A stretch of 22,804 nucleotides of DNA, taken from IMG/VR virus record IMGVR_UViG_3300005530_000449, positions 1 to 22,804 of that record. One strand, 5' to 3'. Shown here piece after piece: positions 12,969 through 20,813 of this stretch. Source of the DNA: a virus. Numbering within the stretch: the stretch's first letter is position 1; the number at the start of each line of letters is the position of its first letter. The notes under the pieces were generated by a model. It did not search any database, was not told where the DNA came from, and saw only the letters and a program-made list of their open reading frames with translations. The translations under genes were made by a program, and so were the position numbers.

Positions 12969-15900
12969 TTGTTTCTCCCGAATGCCTTCTGGACGTTGCC
13001 GCCACCCTTGACCCGCACCCACTCGCGGATCGCCATGATCATGAACTGCTCGAACGCCGACTGCCCGCTACTGTCTATCTCTAGCTGGAGAGCGGCAATG
13101 CTGTTCATCCCACCCTGGCTGGCGTAGCCGGGGGTGATGCCGTGGGGGTAGACCTGGGAGCCGGCCGGCAGCCGCACAAGCTCCGGCCCTAGCTCGCCGA
13201 CCATGGTAAGCCCCTGCCGGTAGCCGCCGGTCGCCGCGTGCGGCATGTTCCCGACGATGCCGCCGACCGCCCGCAAGGCACCGCCGCCGATGCCGCCCGG
13301 AACCGGGATCGTGTTCTCCACCTGGACCTGCTGCACAACCGTGGCGTACACCGTCTTGTTGTGAAGCCCGTTCAGGTAGGCTTGGACCTGGTTAATCGCT
13401 GCGATCGCCTGGCCCGTGTTGGCATTGACCGCAACTGTCTTTCCGTGCATCGCATCGATCTTGCGCTGCAGGCCGTCCACGAATTTCGTGGCGTCGGTTG
13501 CGTTCATGCCCGTGGCTTCGAGGTCGGCGATCAGCTGGGCCCGAGCGCCTCGGTAGGCAGCGGTTGATGTACCGCCGTGCACAACCGCATCAGTGAACTT
13601 CTTCATCGCGGCGTTGGCCCCGCTGCTGGCGAGCAGGTCAGCCTGGAACTGAGAGTTGAGATCATTCTGGAGGACGTTGGCGAGGCTCGCTGCCTGTTCC
13701 TGCGCCTTGGCGACGATGGAGGCGAATCCCGACATGCTCGTCGAGTTCTTCCTAACCCAGCCGTCAAGGGTTTGCATTCTCACGGTGCCCGGACCGAGCG
13801 CGTTGTTGATCATGGCCACCATCGTCGACCGCGCGGCATCGTTGTTCCCGGCGAACTGGAGCATCTGTCCGGCCTCGGTGGCGACTGCGGTTGTCAGGTC
13901 GTGGTAGCCCACCTGCTGCTGCTGTAGGGCGTCGATCACCTTCTGGGCGTTGCCGACCTGCTGGTAAAACGCCTGGCTCAGCGTGAGGCTGGCCTGGCTG
14001 GTCCCGCCGAGGACCGCGCCGGTCAGCTTCGCGGAGCTCTTGATGTCTCCGAGACTGTGAGTCACCGTGGCCGCGGATTTCGCCGCGTCGTTGAAGTTCT
14101 GGGACAGCGTCTGCTGGCCAAGTGCGAAAGTGTCGAATGCCGTCACGCCGCCGGTGATGACGTTCATCAGCCCGTCTTCGGCCTGGGTGATCTTCTGGAT
14201 CTGGGTGATCGTCCCGCCCATGACGTTCAGGGCGTTCTGGGCCGCCGCCGCCTGCCCTCGCTGGTAGCCGGCCAGCTGGACCGTGGCGCTGTTCAGCGCC
14301 TTCAGCTCGACGATGTCCTTCGCCCAGCCTTCGGCGTTCGCGTTCGCAATGTCGGACAGCTTGATACCCGCCTGGCTCATTGCGTTCTGCGCGGCGGCGG
14401 AGCTGCCAAAGATCCCGATGAGCTGCTTCTGGCGGCTCTGCTCCATACCGAGCTGTCCGGTCAGCTTCTGAGAGTTACTCTGCAGCTGCTGGTAGGCGCT
14501 GTTGACAGTGGTAACAGAACTGGTGATACCGTGCATGCCAACTTGGGTACGTGTCGTGTACTCGGGGGTCTTGGCAAGCTCCGCGTTCGTGGTGCTGATG
14601 GCGTTCCGGGTAACGCTGATGATCCCAGAGAATGCACTCTGGGCATTGATAGTATTCTCTACCGAGTCCAGGTACTGCTGCTGGGCACTCTTTGCGTTCC
14701 CCAGCCAGGAAACCAGGGCGATGACCCCACCGACTACAAGCGCCACCCCGGCCGCAGCGAGCAGCCAGGGGTTGGCGAGCTTGAGCGTGTCTGTCGCGGC
14801 AGCGGCGATACCAGCGCTGGCCGCCTCCTCGAGGAATGCGGACCCGAGCGCTGCGACGGTTGCTATCCCGTCAATGGCCCAGGTGACGATCGAGGTGAGC
14901 GGACCGCGCAGCGCGAGCAGGGCGGTGCCTGCGAGGCCAGCATAGAAGATGGCACCATGGAGTCCAAGTGCAAGGCCGACGAGCCCCTGGGCCGCTCCGG
15001 ATGACGTGATGTCTTCTAGGGCTCCGGTGATGCCATGGAATACATTGAGCAGAATTTCGGCGTATCCGGGCATTGACTTCAGCAAGTTACCGATGATACC
15101 GAATACATTACCGAACGTATTGGCGAGCAGGGATAGGTCATCAACGCCATGGGCAATGAATGAGGACATGCCCTGGCTGCCCAGGGCCACCTCGATACGT
15201 GCGCCCAGGTCGTCTACAACCCTGCCGGTTTCCACGGCGATATCCTTGAATTCGCCGGTCTTGCCGTTAATCGTGTCCAGCGCTTCCCCGGCGAGGATGT
15301 ATACTTCCGGCTTAACCGCGTCGGCCATCTTGCTAAACTCGTCGCTCAGGCCGGGCAGATGCATCCCGAGCGCCTGGCTCACCGTGAACATGTTCTTCTC
15401 GGCCGTGTACATATCGCCGATGGTCGGAACGGCCGCAGCTGCAAAGGCACCGAATGCGATTCCTGCAGGAATAAGAACGGCAGAAAGCTCGACGATACCC
15501 TCGGTTAGAATGTGGAGGCCGGTAACGGTACCGACCCACTCAGGTGCTCCGAGCTTAGTAAGCCAACCGCCGAAGAGCTGCAGACGACCATTAAGGCGAC
15601 CGAGTACGCCATCACCATTCTTCCAGGTCTTGATCCCGGAGTCCATCGCCCTGCTGAACTTGTCCACGGCGTCGGATGACTTAGAGAGCCCGACAGACAA
15701 TGCATCAAGAAGGATGGCCCCGGAACGTTCGGCGTCGCGTGCGAGTTCCTTCATATTGGGGATGGTATTGTGGGAGAAGACGTCCGCGATCTTTTCCGAC
15801 CAGGGAATCAGCTCGGCCAGGCTCATACCCAGGAGGGACATATACTTGGACGTGCTGCCGGCCTGCTCCCCCATTCGCAGTACCCGGTCTACGAACGGAG

Positions 15901-16666
15901 GGAGAGCGATGTCGGCAGCGGTAAGCGCGACACCGAGCGCGTTCGTCGCCGTGGAAAGATTCTGCTCGGCTGCCACAGCCCCCGTTATGGCGTTACCCAG
16001 CTCTTCGAAGTCGCCGGACTTTGGTAGGTTTGCAATGTCAATCTTCGCCGGTATGTCCAGGATAGGCATGGTCTCGCCATGCCGGACGAATTCCTTGACG
16101 TCGATATTGGCTGGCACGTTAAGGATCGGCTCGTGCGGTCCGACCTCGCGCCCAAAGTCGAATGTGACGGGGACGTGCTCGGTACCGATCTGCCCAAGCT
16201 TCGGCATCTTGGACATATCGAACTTGATCGGGATGTCGATGGCCGCAGCGCCTAGCTTGTGCAGGTCGGCCGAGAGATCGGCGGGCGTCAGGTTGAAGTC
16301 CAGGACGTCCGAAACCCCGCTCTGGTTGATCAGCCGCTTGATCAACTGAAGCTGCGTCATGAGGCGGCCGGGCTGCACGTCAATGTCGGCAAGGTCGGCG
16401 ATGCCCAGTGACTGCATCTTAGAGCGAAGGGCCATCAGGCCGGTGTTGAGATCGCTCATGTTGATGTGGCCGAAGCTGATATCGTCGGCCGCCCGCTTGA
16501 GCACCTCTAGCTTCGTCAGGGCATCGCCGATGCCGAGTTCAAACTGGCGGTCCTTGAACGCTTCGTCCGCAAGCTTCTTGGCCGCATCCAGCTTGGCCAT
16601 CACAGAAGCGAACGCGGGGCCAGTCAGGTCATGAGCGGTGATGCGGATCTCTACCTCATTCGCCAT
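12965..16666 (-). CDS. tape measure protein, 1233 aa
   Basis: ATG 16666 has GGAAGAGG close upstream and overlaps the end of the frameshifted chaperone frame by 11 bases. The protein is the longest helical protein of the late operon. It has an N-terminal coiled coil (MAKLDAAKKLADEAFKDRQF), hydrophobic segments near residues 390-420 and 627-655 (WLLAAAGVALVVGGVIALVSW), and long Gln/Ala-rich helices. The C-terminus has GGIGGGALRAVGGIVGN and GELGPELVRLPAGSQVYPHG (about 1118-1185), the ending typical of siphoviral tape measures. Tape measure proteins set tail length and pass through the membrane at infection. By the usual 1.5 Å per residue rule the tail would be about 185 nm; this is an estimate. 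No peptidase or lysozyme motif is seen inside. Confidence 0.93.
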   Translation of the reverse strand: MANEVEIRITAHDLTGPAFASVMAKLDAAKKLADEAFKDRQFELGIGDALTKLEVLKRAADDISFGHINMSDLNTGLMALRSKMQSLGIADLADIDVQPGRLMTQLQLIKRLINQSGVSDVLDFNLTPADLSADLHKLGAAAIDIPIKFDMSKMPKLGQIGTEHVPVTFDFGREVGPHEPILNVPANIDVKEFVRHGETMPILDIPAKIDIANLPKSGDFEELGNAITGAVAAEQNLSTATNALGVALTAADIALPPFVDRVLRMGEQAGSTSKYMSLLGMSLAELIPWSEKIADVFSHNTIPNMKELARDAERSGAILLDALSVGLSKSSDAVDKFSRAMDSGIKTWKNGDGVLGRLNGRLQLFGGWLTKLGAPEWVGTVTGLHILTEGIVELSAVLIPAGIAFGAFAAAAVPTIGDMYTAEKNMFTVSQALGMHLPGLSDEFSKMADAVKPEVYILAGEALDTINGKTGEFKDIAVETGRVVDDLGARIEVALGSQGMSSFIAHGVDDLSLLANTFGNVFGIIGNLLKSMPGYAEILLNVFHGITGALEDITSSGAAQGLVGLALGLHGAIFYAGLAGTALLALRGPLTSIVTWAIDGIATVAALGSAFLEEAASAGIAAAATDTLKLANPWLLAAAGVALVVGGVIALVSWLGNAKSAQQQYLDSVENTINAQSAFSGIISVTRNAISTTNAELAKTPEYTTRTQVGMHGITSSVTTVNSAYQQLQSNSQKLTGQLGMEQSRQKQLIGIFGSSAAAQNAMSQAGIKLSDIANANAEGWAKDIVELKALNSATVQLAGYQRGQAAAAQNALNVMGGTITQIQKITQAEDGLMNVITGGVTAFDTFALGQQTLSQNFNDAAKSAATVTHSLGDIKSSAKLTGAVLGGTSQASLTLSQAFYQQVGNAQKVIDALQQQQVGYHDLTTAVATEAGQMLQFAGNNDAARSTMVAMINNALGPGTVRMQTLDGWVRKNSTSMSGFASIVAKAQEQAASLANVLQNDLNSQFQADLLASSGANAAMKKFTDAVVHGGTSTAAYRGARAQLIADLEATGMNATDATKFVDGLQRKIDAMHGKTVAVNANTGQAIAAINQVQAYLNGLHNKTVYATVVQQVQVENTIPVPGGIGGGALRAVGGIVGNMPHAATGGYRQGLTMVGELGPELVRLPAGSQVYPHGITPGYASQGGMNSIAALQLEIDSSGQSAFEQFMIMAIREWVRVKGGGNVQKAFGRNK

Positions 16667-17218
16667 GATCCTCTTCCCTCCTACCCAACTGTACGATTCT
16701 CAGCGTTCTCAGGAATGTGGCCGGCTGGTCTAGGACGCCGCCCTTACGCGGTAGCTTTCCGAACCGATCGCAGAGCCCAACGGTAAGCTCGGCGAGTTCC
16801 AGCTCGGGAGGCTTTCCGATAGTTTCGCCAGATCGAGTGACTGCTCCTCCGAAGTCCTTCCATTCTCGGAGTTCCCGCTCGAGATTTTTGGGATCCCCAC
16901 CATGGCCAGCTGCCAGGCGGTGATCATGATCCCGGCGTGGCGGTGGTCGATCTTCTGCCATCCTTCCAGGGTCAGCGGAACCAGCTCCCCCTCGGGTATC
17001 TCCAGGTCCCATTCGACGACGTGACCTAGGAACAGCTGGGCGATCTGGTCGTTGGCCTCGGCAACTTCTCCGCCGTTGGCCTTCCGCTCTGCGCTCTGTC
17101 GGAGCATCTCATTCCACTCCCCCACCGTGCACGGCTTAACCCTTACGGTCAAGCCGTGCAGCGGGGTGTCCTCTTCGAACACGAGCTTCAGGATCTCTTC
17201 CTTCGGGGTGAATCCCAC
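16656..17218 (-). CDS. tail assembly chaperone, -1 frameshift fusion product
   Basis: The fusion reads 17218-16886 in frame 0, slips back one base at CCCAAAA, and continues 16886-16656 in the -1 frame. The product has about 187 residues. The junction reads MVGIPK then NLERELREWKDFGG, followed by a region ending RTLRIVQLGRREEDHGE. The -1 frame has no good start of its own, and its stop overlaps the tape measure start. In lambda and many siphoviruses the rarer fusion (gpGT) bridges the tape measure and tail tube proteins. That slippage happens here is inferred from the heptamer, gene position and frame layout. Confidence 0.8.
16730..17218 (-). CDS. tail assembly chaperone, short (0-frame) product
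   Basis: I chose GTG 17218, behind GGAGG with a 5-base spacer, giving 162 residues that begin VGFTPKEEILKLVFEEDTPL. A longer frame from ATG 17290, two bases after the preceding stop, would add a hydrophobic N-terminus unlike known chaperones. The gene lies between the tail tube and tape measure genes, the fixed place of the gpG-like chaperones that coat the tape measure protein during tail assembly. The core has VRVKPCTVGEWNEMLRQSAE and MITAWQLAMVGIPK. Past the slippery site the 0 frame continues as a low-complexity Ser-rich tail (KLSESLPSWNSPSLPLGS) to the stop. Confidence 0.8.
   Translation of the reverse strand: MGFTPKEEILKLVFEEDTPLHGLTVRVKPCTVGEWNEMLRQSAERKANGGEVAEANDQIAQLFLGHVVEWDLEIPEGELVPLTLEGWQKIDHRHAGIMITAWQLAMVGIPKISSGNSENGRTSEEQSLDLAKLSESLPSWNSPSLPLGSAIGSESYRVRAAS
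16886..16892 (-). promoter_or_regulatory. -1 ribosomal slippery heptamer C CCA AAA
   Basis: On the minus strand the 0-frame codons are ATC CCA AAA ATC. The heptamer CCCAAAA fits the X XXY YYZ rule exactly, with re-pairing as CCC AAA. It lies inside the overlap of the two chaperone frames. An AGGA-like or structural stimulator was not established. Confidence 0.85.
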
Positions 17219-17292
17219 TGTAGCCTCCGTTACAGTTGTAGCGATGAGCCACAACAGGAACACGATGTGAACCAGTAGTGGCCAGTTCATGA

Positions 17293-17721
17293 CTAAGCGT
17301 GCGTGGTCCAGGTCGGGGGCGTTCCGTCCGCCAGCGAGCCGGGCACCTGCCAGGTCAGCTCGCCCGTGTTGGCGCGAGTGATCTGGTAGTCGGTAAGCAG
17401 GCAGTTGGTGACCATCGAAGGAGCGCCGGTCGCCGCGCCCAGCGGGTCGAGCTCCACACTGCGCTGTACCGAGGTCGAGGTGACCGTCTTGAACACATCG
17501 TGCGACTTGTTCGCGGCGGTGTTGAACACGCCGTTGAGCGTCACGGTGAAGTCCGCGAGCAGGAGGAGCCGCTCGTTGGCGAACTTGTCGACGCCGGTGA
17601 TGTCCTGCGTGTTGCGCGGCGTGGTGAACGAGTAGTTGGTCACGTCGTTGGTGATCGTCTGTGCAACGGACGAGGCGTCCTGCACGATGATTGCGCCACC
17701 AAGACCCGAGGTCTTTGCCAT
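17293..17721 (-). CDS. tail tube-like protein, smaller paralogue, 142 aa
   Basis: The protein starts MAKTSGLGGAIIVQ and has GAGAGG upstream. It aligns by eye with the larger tail tube-like protein two genes upstream. Both share MAKxSGLG, then DITGVDKFANERLLLLADF here against EATGIKQFAEQRLAGRRDG there, an FN(T/S) turn, and an Leu-Thr/Tyr-rich late segment (DYQITRANTGELTWQVPG here, NYDGTRDNDGNLTFQAEV there). It stands directly before the chaperone pair, the normal place of the major tail (tube) protein. It is short for a complete tube protein but has the core strands. Which of the two builds the tube cannot be told from sequence. Confidence 0.75.
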   Translation of the reverse strand: MAKTSGLGGAIIVQDASSVAQTITNDVTNYSFTTPRNTQDITGVDKFANERLLLLADFTVTLNGVFNTAANKSHDVFKTVTSTSVQRSVELDPLGAATGAPSMVTNCLLTDYQITRANTGELTWQVPGSLADGTPPTWTTHA

Positions 17722-17722
17722 T

Positions 17723-18211
17723 TCAGCCTCTCTTTACTGTTTCGGCTATCTTGTCCTGATGGGTGGCGAAATCATCCACCCAATCCTCCGGTCGCCGGTG
17801 CTTCGTCCGAGGGGTGCCGCGCGGGTTACCGCGCCAGTCACCGCCGGACACCAGGTAGAACGGAGGACGATCGAGCGGGACCTTGTGGTCTCCCCGCTTG
17901 AAGCAGGGATTCCCCGGTCCGTAGATCAGCTTCACCTCGTAGGGGCCGGTGCGCTGCATGTGGTAGCGCCGGTCCTTGTCGACCTTGGTCAGGTAGTGAA
18001 GCTGCTTCTGGCCAAGGTCGGTTGAGAAGTCGATGGTCATGACGAATCCGTGGAGGAAGTCCTGGCACTCGTACTCCTCGCAGGTGGCCGGTCGCCAGTG
18101 ACTCGCGAACGGCGCGGACATCGTATAGGTCTTGTAGTGCTCGGGACCGAGGTCCGGAGCGATCCGGCTGACCATCGCCTGGCCGAAAGGCACCTGAACG
18201 AGATGGCCCAT
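17723..18211 (-). CDS. conserved actinobacteriophage protein of unknown function, 162 aa
   Basis: The protein starts at ATG 18211 directly after the preceding stop, and ends one base before the smaller tail tube gene start. It has the pattern APFASHWRPATCEEYECQDF followed by LHGF, which I recall from neck or tail regions of many actinobacteriophages as a protein of unknown role. Two cysteines (C43/C48 region) and a third (NPCFKRGDHK) are present. The C-terminal third is basic and rich in Arg, Gly and Pro (GGDWRGNPRGTPRTKHRRP). No TM is seen. Its place between two tube-like genes suggests a tail or neck role, by position only. Confidence 0.7.
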   Translation of the reverse strand: MGHLVQVPFGQAMVSRIAPDLGPEHYKTYTMSAPFASHWRPATCEEYECQDFLHGFVMTIDFSTDLGQKQLHYLTKVDKDRRYHMQRTGPYEVKLIYGPGNPCFKRGDHKVPLDRPPFYLVSGGDWRGNPRGTPRTKHRRPEDWVDDFATHQDKIAETVKRG

Positions 18212-19159
18212 CTAGAACACCACCCCAGCGACCGGGTTGCGGCAGAACTGGACGGCGAACTGCGCGTAGGTGAAGGTGCCGGTCGTGGTAACCCGGACAT
18301 AGCGGTTGACGAGGGTCGTGTTGCTGACCGAGCCGCGCGCCGCCTGGTTCGGTACGGCCAGACTCCCGAAGTCGATCAGCGTGGTGAAGGTTGTGTTGTC
18401 CGACGAGTGCTCGATCTTCACATCGACGTTGGTGCCGACGAGCGCGGTCAGCTGAAGGTACGCCTGGGCCCCGAAGTTGCTCAGTGCGCCATCGTCCCGG
18501 CTCGTCCCGGTGGTCGGCACGGTGTCGGCCCGGAGGCCTGCCGTAAGCATCACTCCCCACTCCGCGCCGAACCCGTCCGAGTCAACCTCTGCCTGGAATG
18601 TTAGGTTGCCGTCGTTGTCGCGGGTGCCGTCGTAGTTGATCAGGACGCCCTTGACGCTGGCGGCCGGGTTGCCCACGGCGTTCCCGCGGAAGTAGGTGGC
18701 GAAGGTGTCCGTCCGCGGAAGGGAGGATAGGGCGTTGTGCTCGGCCAGAACCCCAACCCAGTTCCAGGTTGGAGCGGCGGTGTACGTGACCGAGATCGTC
18801 TGGCCGGCCGGAACCACATAGGTGCCCGCCGTGGTACCGACCTGGGTACCGTTCACCTTCACGGCGGTCAGCGTGCCGCCCGTGATCGTCACGAACACGG
18901 CCCAGCCGTTGGGGTTGGTCACCGGCGTATTGCTGGCCGGGAAGGCGGGGGTGGCCGTCGTTCCGGTGCTGTTGAACAGGGTCGTGAACTGCATGTTGCC
19001 GTCACGTCTCCCTGCGAGCCGCTGCTCTGCGAACTGCTTGATGCCCGTCGCCTCGAGCAGGGCGAGCGGCGCGCTGATCTTGCCGATCGAGGAGACGTCG
19101 CCGCTTAGGTCGTAGCCCCCGATGTAGAAGTTGTCTCCAAGGCCTGACTGCTTAGCCAT
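18212..19159 (-). CDS. tail tube-like (major tail) protein, larger paralogue, 315 aa
   Basis: The start ATG 19159 has AGGTGG upstream and lies 55 bases inside the preceding gene. The core matches the smaller paralogue (MAKQSGLG; TGIKQFAEQRLAG; GTRDNDGNLTFQAEVDSDGF). About residues 78-137 form an inserted beta module (VFVTITGGTLTAVKVNGTQV ... GQTISVTYT). About 240-315 form a C-terminal beta sandwich-like domain (DVKIEHSSDNTTFTTLIDF ... VRVTTTGTFTYAQFAVQF). Extra domains of this kind decorate the tail surface in several siphoviruses. It follows the tail terminator gene, which favours it as the main tube subunit, though the smaller one is next to the chaperones. Confidence 0.78.
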   Translation of the reverse strand: MAKQSGLGDNFYIGGYDLSGDVSSIGKISAPLALLEATGIKQFAEQRLAGRRDGNMQFTTLFNSTGTTATPAFPASNTPVTNPNGWAVFVTITGGTLTAVKVNGTQVGTTAGTYVVPAGQTISVTYTAAPTWNWVGVLAEHNALSSLPRTDTFATYFRGNAVGNPAASVKGVLINYDGTRDNDGNLTFQAEVDSDGFGAEWGVMLTAGLRADTVPTTGTSRDDGALSNFGAQAYLQLTALVGTNVDVKIEHSSDNTTFTTLIDFGSLAVPNQAARGSVSNTTLVNRYVRVTTTGTFTYAQFAVQFCRNPVAGVVF

Positions 19160-19650
19160 AACGCCACCTGATCAAATGCGTCGTTGATAACGATAGGTAT
19201 GTTCAGAGTCATGATGCGGAACATGCGTCGGTCGATCTCCACGTAACCGGCCGCCGCGCTCAGCCCTTGCATTCCCATGTTCGCCCCCTCCGCCCCAAGG
19301 AGGTCTACATATCGTACATCCGCAACCCCGCCGAAGTTGAAGTCACCGCTGAAGGCCGCCATCAGGTCAGTGGTGGCCGACATCACCTGCGGGTCGATCG
19401 CGTCGTACGGAACCTGGTTGAACGGTATGTAGATCCTGCCCTGGAACTGAACGAGGATCGAGGTGGCCGCCAGACCGCTCCGCCGGGTCGGCCGGATCGT
19501 CTGCGCCCAGACCGCGAACGCCACGCCATTGCCCGGTGACGACTTCGGCTCGTGGCCGTTAACCGATTCGAACCGTCCGCTCGAAAGTGCATAGCTGACG
19601 ATCTTGTCGATCACCTCGTTGATGGCCTGGTCGTTGAAGTTCGCAGTCAT
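19105..19650 (-). CDS. probable tail terminator / tail completion protein, 181 aa
   Basis: ATG 19650 follows AGGAG with a 6-base spacer. The protein begins with a helix (QAINEVIDKIVSYALSSGRF), then alternates strands and helices (FAVWAQTIRP, AATSILVQFQGRIYIPF, VMSATTDLMAAFSG, RYVDLLG, GYVEIDRRMFRIMTLNIPIV). This is the profile of siphoviral tail terminators (gpU/gp17-like), which cap the tail tube and join it to the neck. It is placed directly before the tube gene, as expected. It overlaps that gene by 55 bases. The assignment rests on gene order and fold-like pattern, not on a diagnostic motif. Confidence 0.65.
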   Translation of the reverse strand: MTANFNDQAINEVIDKIVSYALSSGRFESVNGHEPKSSPGNGVAFAVWAQTIRPTRRSGLAATSILVQFQGRIYIPFNQVPYDAIDPQVMSATTDLMAAFSGDFNFGGVADVRYVDLLGAEGANMGMQGLSAAAGYVEIDRRMFRIMTLNIPIVINDAFDQVALWLSSQALETTSTSGATT

Positions 19651-19658
19651 GATGGCTC

Positions 19659-19901
19659 CTAGTGGCCGAGCACCAGACCGCCGCTGCTGGCGAGCGGCTG
19701 CGGGTTGTCGACTCGGATGTGATCAAGGCAGACAGGAAGGGCAACACAGGCCATCACCAGCTGGCCCATGCCTAGATCCATCTGTTGCCAGGAGGGCGCC
19801 ATCGTGACGGAGTCCTGTACCTCTTCCCAGGCCACGGGCGTCTTCTCGGACTCAGGAAGCCGGATGTACCTCTCGATGCAGTGGATACACTTAAGATTCA
19901 T
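19659..19901 (-). CDS. small Cys protein (CxxC), 80 aa
   Basis: ATG 19901 has GGAGG eight bases upstream and overlaps the preceding stop by 11 bases. The protein opens MNLKCIHCIERYI, with a CxxC pair, and later has AVTMAP-like text (DSVTMAPSWQQMDLGMGQLV) and VCLDHIRVDNPQP with another Cys and His. The combination could bind a zinc ion. A similar short protein occurs in the head-tail regions of actinobacteriophages as I remember them. No function is known to me. Confidence 0.65.
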   Translation of the reverse strand: MNLKCIHCIERYIRLPESEKTPVAWEEVQDSVTMAPSWQQMDLGMGQLVMACVALPVCLDHIRVDNPQPLASSGGLVLGH

Positions 19902-20310
19902 TGCTCTTCGCCTCCACGTGAGCTTGAACCGGAAGTTCCGGCAACGGCGCGTTCCCGAAGGACGCCATCGCTGCCGACATCGCGCCGTAGTCCGTCGCGA
20001 AGTTTGCGTAGATGCTGTAGACCAGGGTGATGAACACGCCCCACTTCAGCCACAACGTCGGTTCGCCGAAGAACAGGGCAGCCACGAGTGGGAAGTTGAT
20101 CAGCCAGTAGATCACCCCGTACAGGTGAACCTTGTACTGGGTGTGCGGATTGGTCTCGAGGTCCTTGACCACGACCTTCAGCCACCCGTGTCGCATGACC
20201 GTCGCGTTACGATTAGCACGGAACGCCGCCATCTCCGTGCGCAGCTTACGGAACTCAGCAACGGTGTCCTCGGAGAGTTCCGTTACCACCTTGATTTCGC
20301 TACTTGCCAT
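19891..20310 (-). CDS. two-TM membrane protein inside the head-tail region, 139 aa
   Basis: AGGAGG stands seven bases before ATG 20310 but only one base before ATG 20316, so I chose 20310. A charged N-terminal helix (ELSEDTVAEFRKLRTEMAAF) leads to two hydrophobic segments: about residues 75-92 (HLYGVIYWLINFPLVAALFF) and about 98-115 (WLKWGVFITLVYSIYANFA). The C-terminal region is small-residue rich (MSAAMASFGNAPLPELPVQA). Membrane proteins are unusual among neck genes. It may be made late and act on the cell envelope, or belong to the virion. No family recognised. Confidence 0.7.
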   Translation of the reverse strand: MASSEIKVVTELSEDTVAEFRKLRTEMAAFRANRNATVMRHGWLKVVVKDLETNPHTQYKVHLYGVIYWLINFPLVAALFFGEPTLWLKWGVFITLVYSIYANFATDYGAMSAAMASFGNAPLPELPVQAHVEAKSNES

Positions 20311-20321
20311 TTGCATGCCTC

Positions 20322-20813
20322 CTATAACCCATCATTGAGCGCCGCCAGGAAGGGTGGCAGGTCCTCGTAGGCCAGGTCGGCCGCCACAGCCTGGATCTCG
20401 TGGGTTGTTTTCTGGAAGGCATGGTACCCAGGGAAACGCGGGCCCAGCCCGCGCTTCATGCGACCCTTGGCCCCGAAGTAGGTGTTGCCCGGTGCGATAC
20501 CCTCGATCCAGGGGCCGTAGATGACCTGCGGGTAACCGCCGTCCAGAACCAGGTGCGAGTCGGTCGTCTCCCGACGCTGGTGAATGGTAGAGACCAGGTA
20601 GCCGGCGTCCGGTGGCACCGGGTTGTCCTTCGGGTTGCCGCCGTTGTGACCGAGGTACATGTACTGCGTCGGCAGGTACTCCTTGATGCGACGGACGGCG
20701 GTATCCGACAGGTGGTTCAGGACAGCCTGCTTGTATGCGAAGAGGATGTCCGCCCAGCTTCCGTCAAACACCGGCCCCTGGCCGTCAATGTCCACGTCAA
20801 TTTCGAATCCCAT
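20322..20813 (-). CDS. neck / head-tail closure protein (HK97 gp10-like), 163 aa
   Basis: I chose ATG 20813 (MGFEIDVDIDG) with GGGTGG upstream; an open frame continues further upstream inside the connector gene. The layout of a short acidic start, a long helix (WADILFAYKQAVLNHLSDTAVRRIKEYL), a middle loop with aromatic and Gly/Pro residues (GPWIEGIAPGNTYFGAKGRM) and a C-terminal helix (KTTHEIQAVAADLAYEDLPPF) fits gp10-like neck proteins. Gene order (connector, this, terminator, tube) agrees. It overlaps the connector gene by 97 bases, which is long. The call is by order and pattern, with no decisive motif. Confidence 0.65.
   Translation of the reverse strand: MGFEIDVDIDGQGPVFDGSWADILFAYKQAVLNHLSDTAVRRIKEYLPTQYMYLGHNGGNPKDNPVPPDAGYLVSTIHQRRETTDSHLVLDGGYPQVIYGPWIEGIAPGNTYFGAKGRMKRGLGPRFPGYHAFQKTTHEIQAVAADLAYEDLPPFLAALNDGL

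Noticed and set aside
16656-17012. Separate 118-aa leftward gene
   Set aside because: Its first part is a shadow of the chaperone frame, with no ribosome site; from 16886 on it is the -1 frame of the frameshift product.
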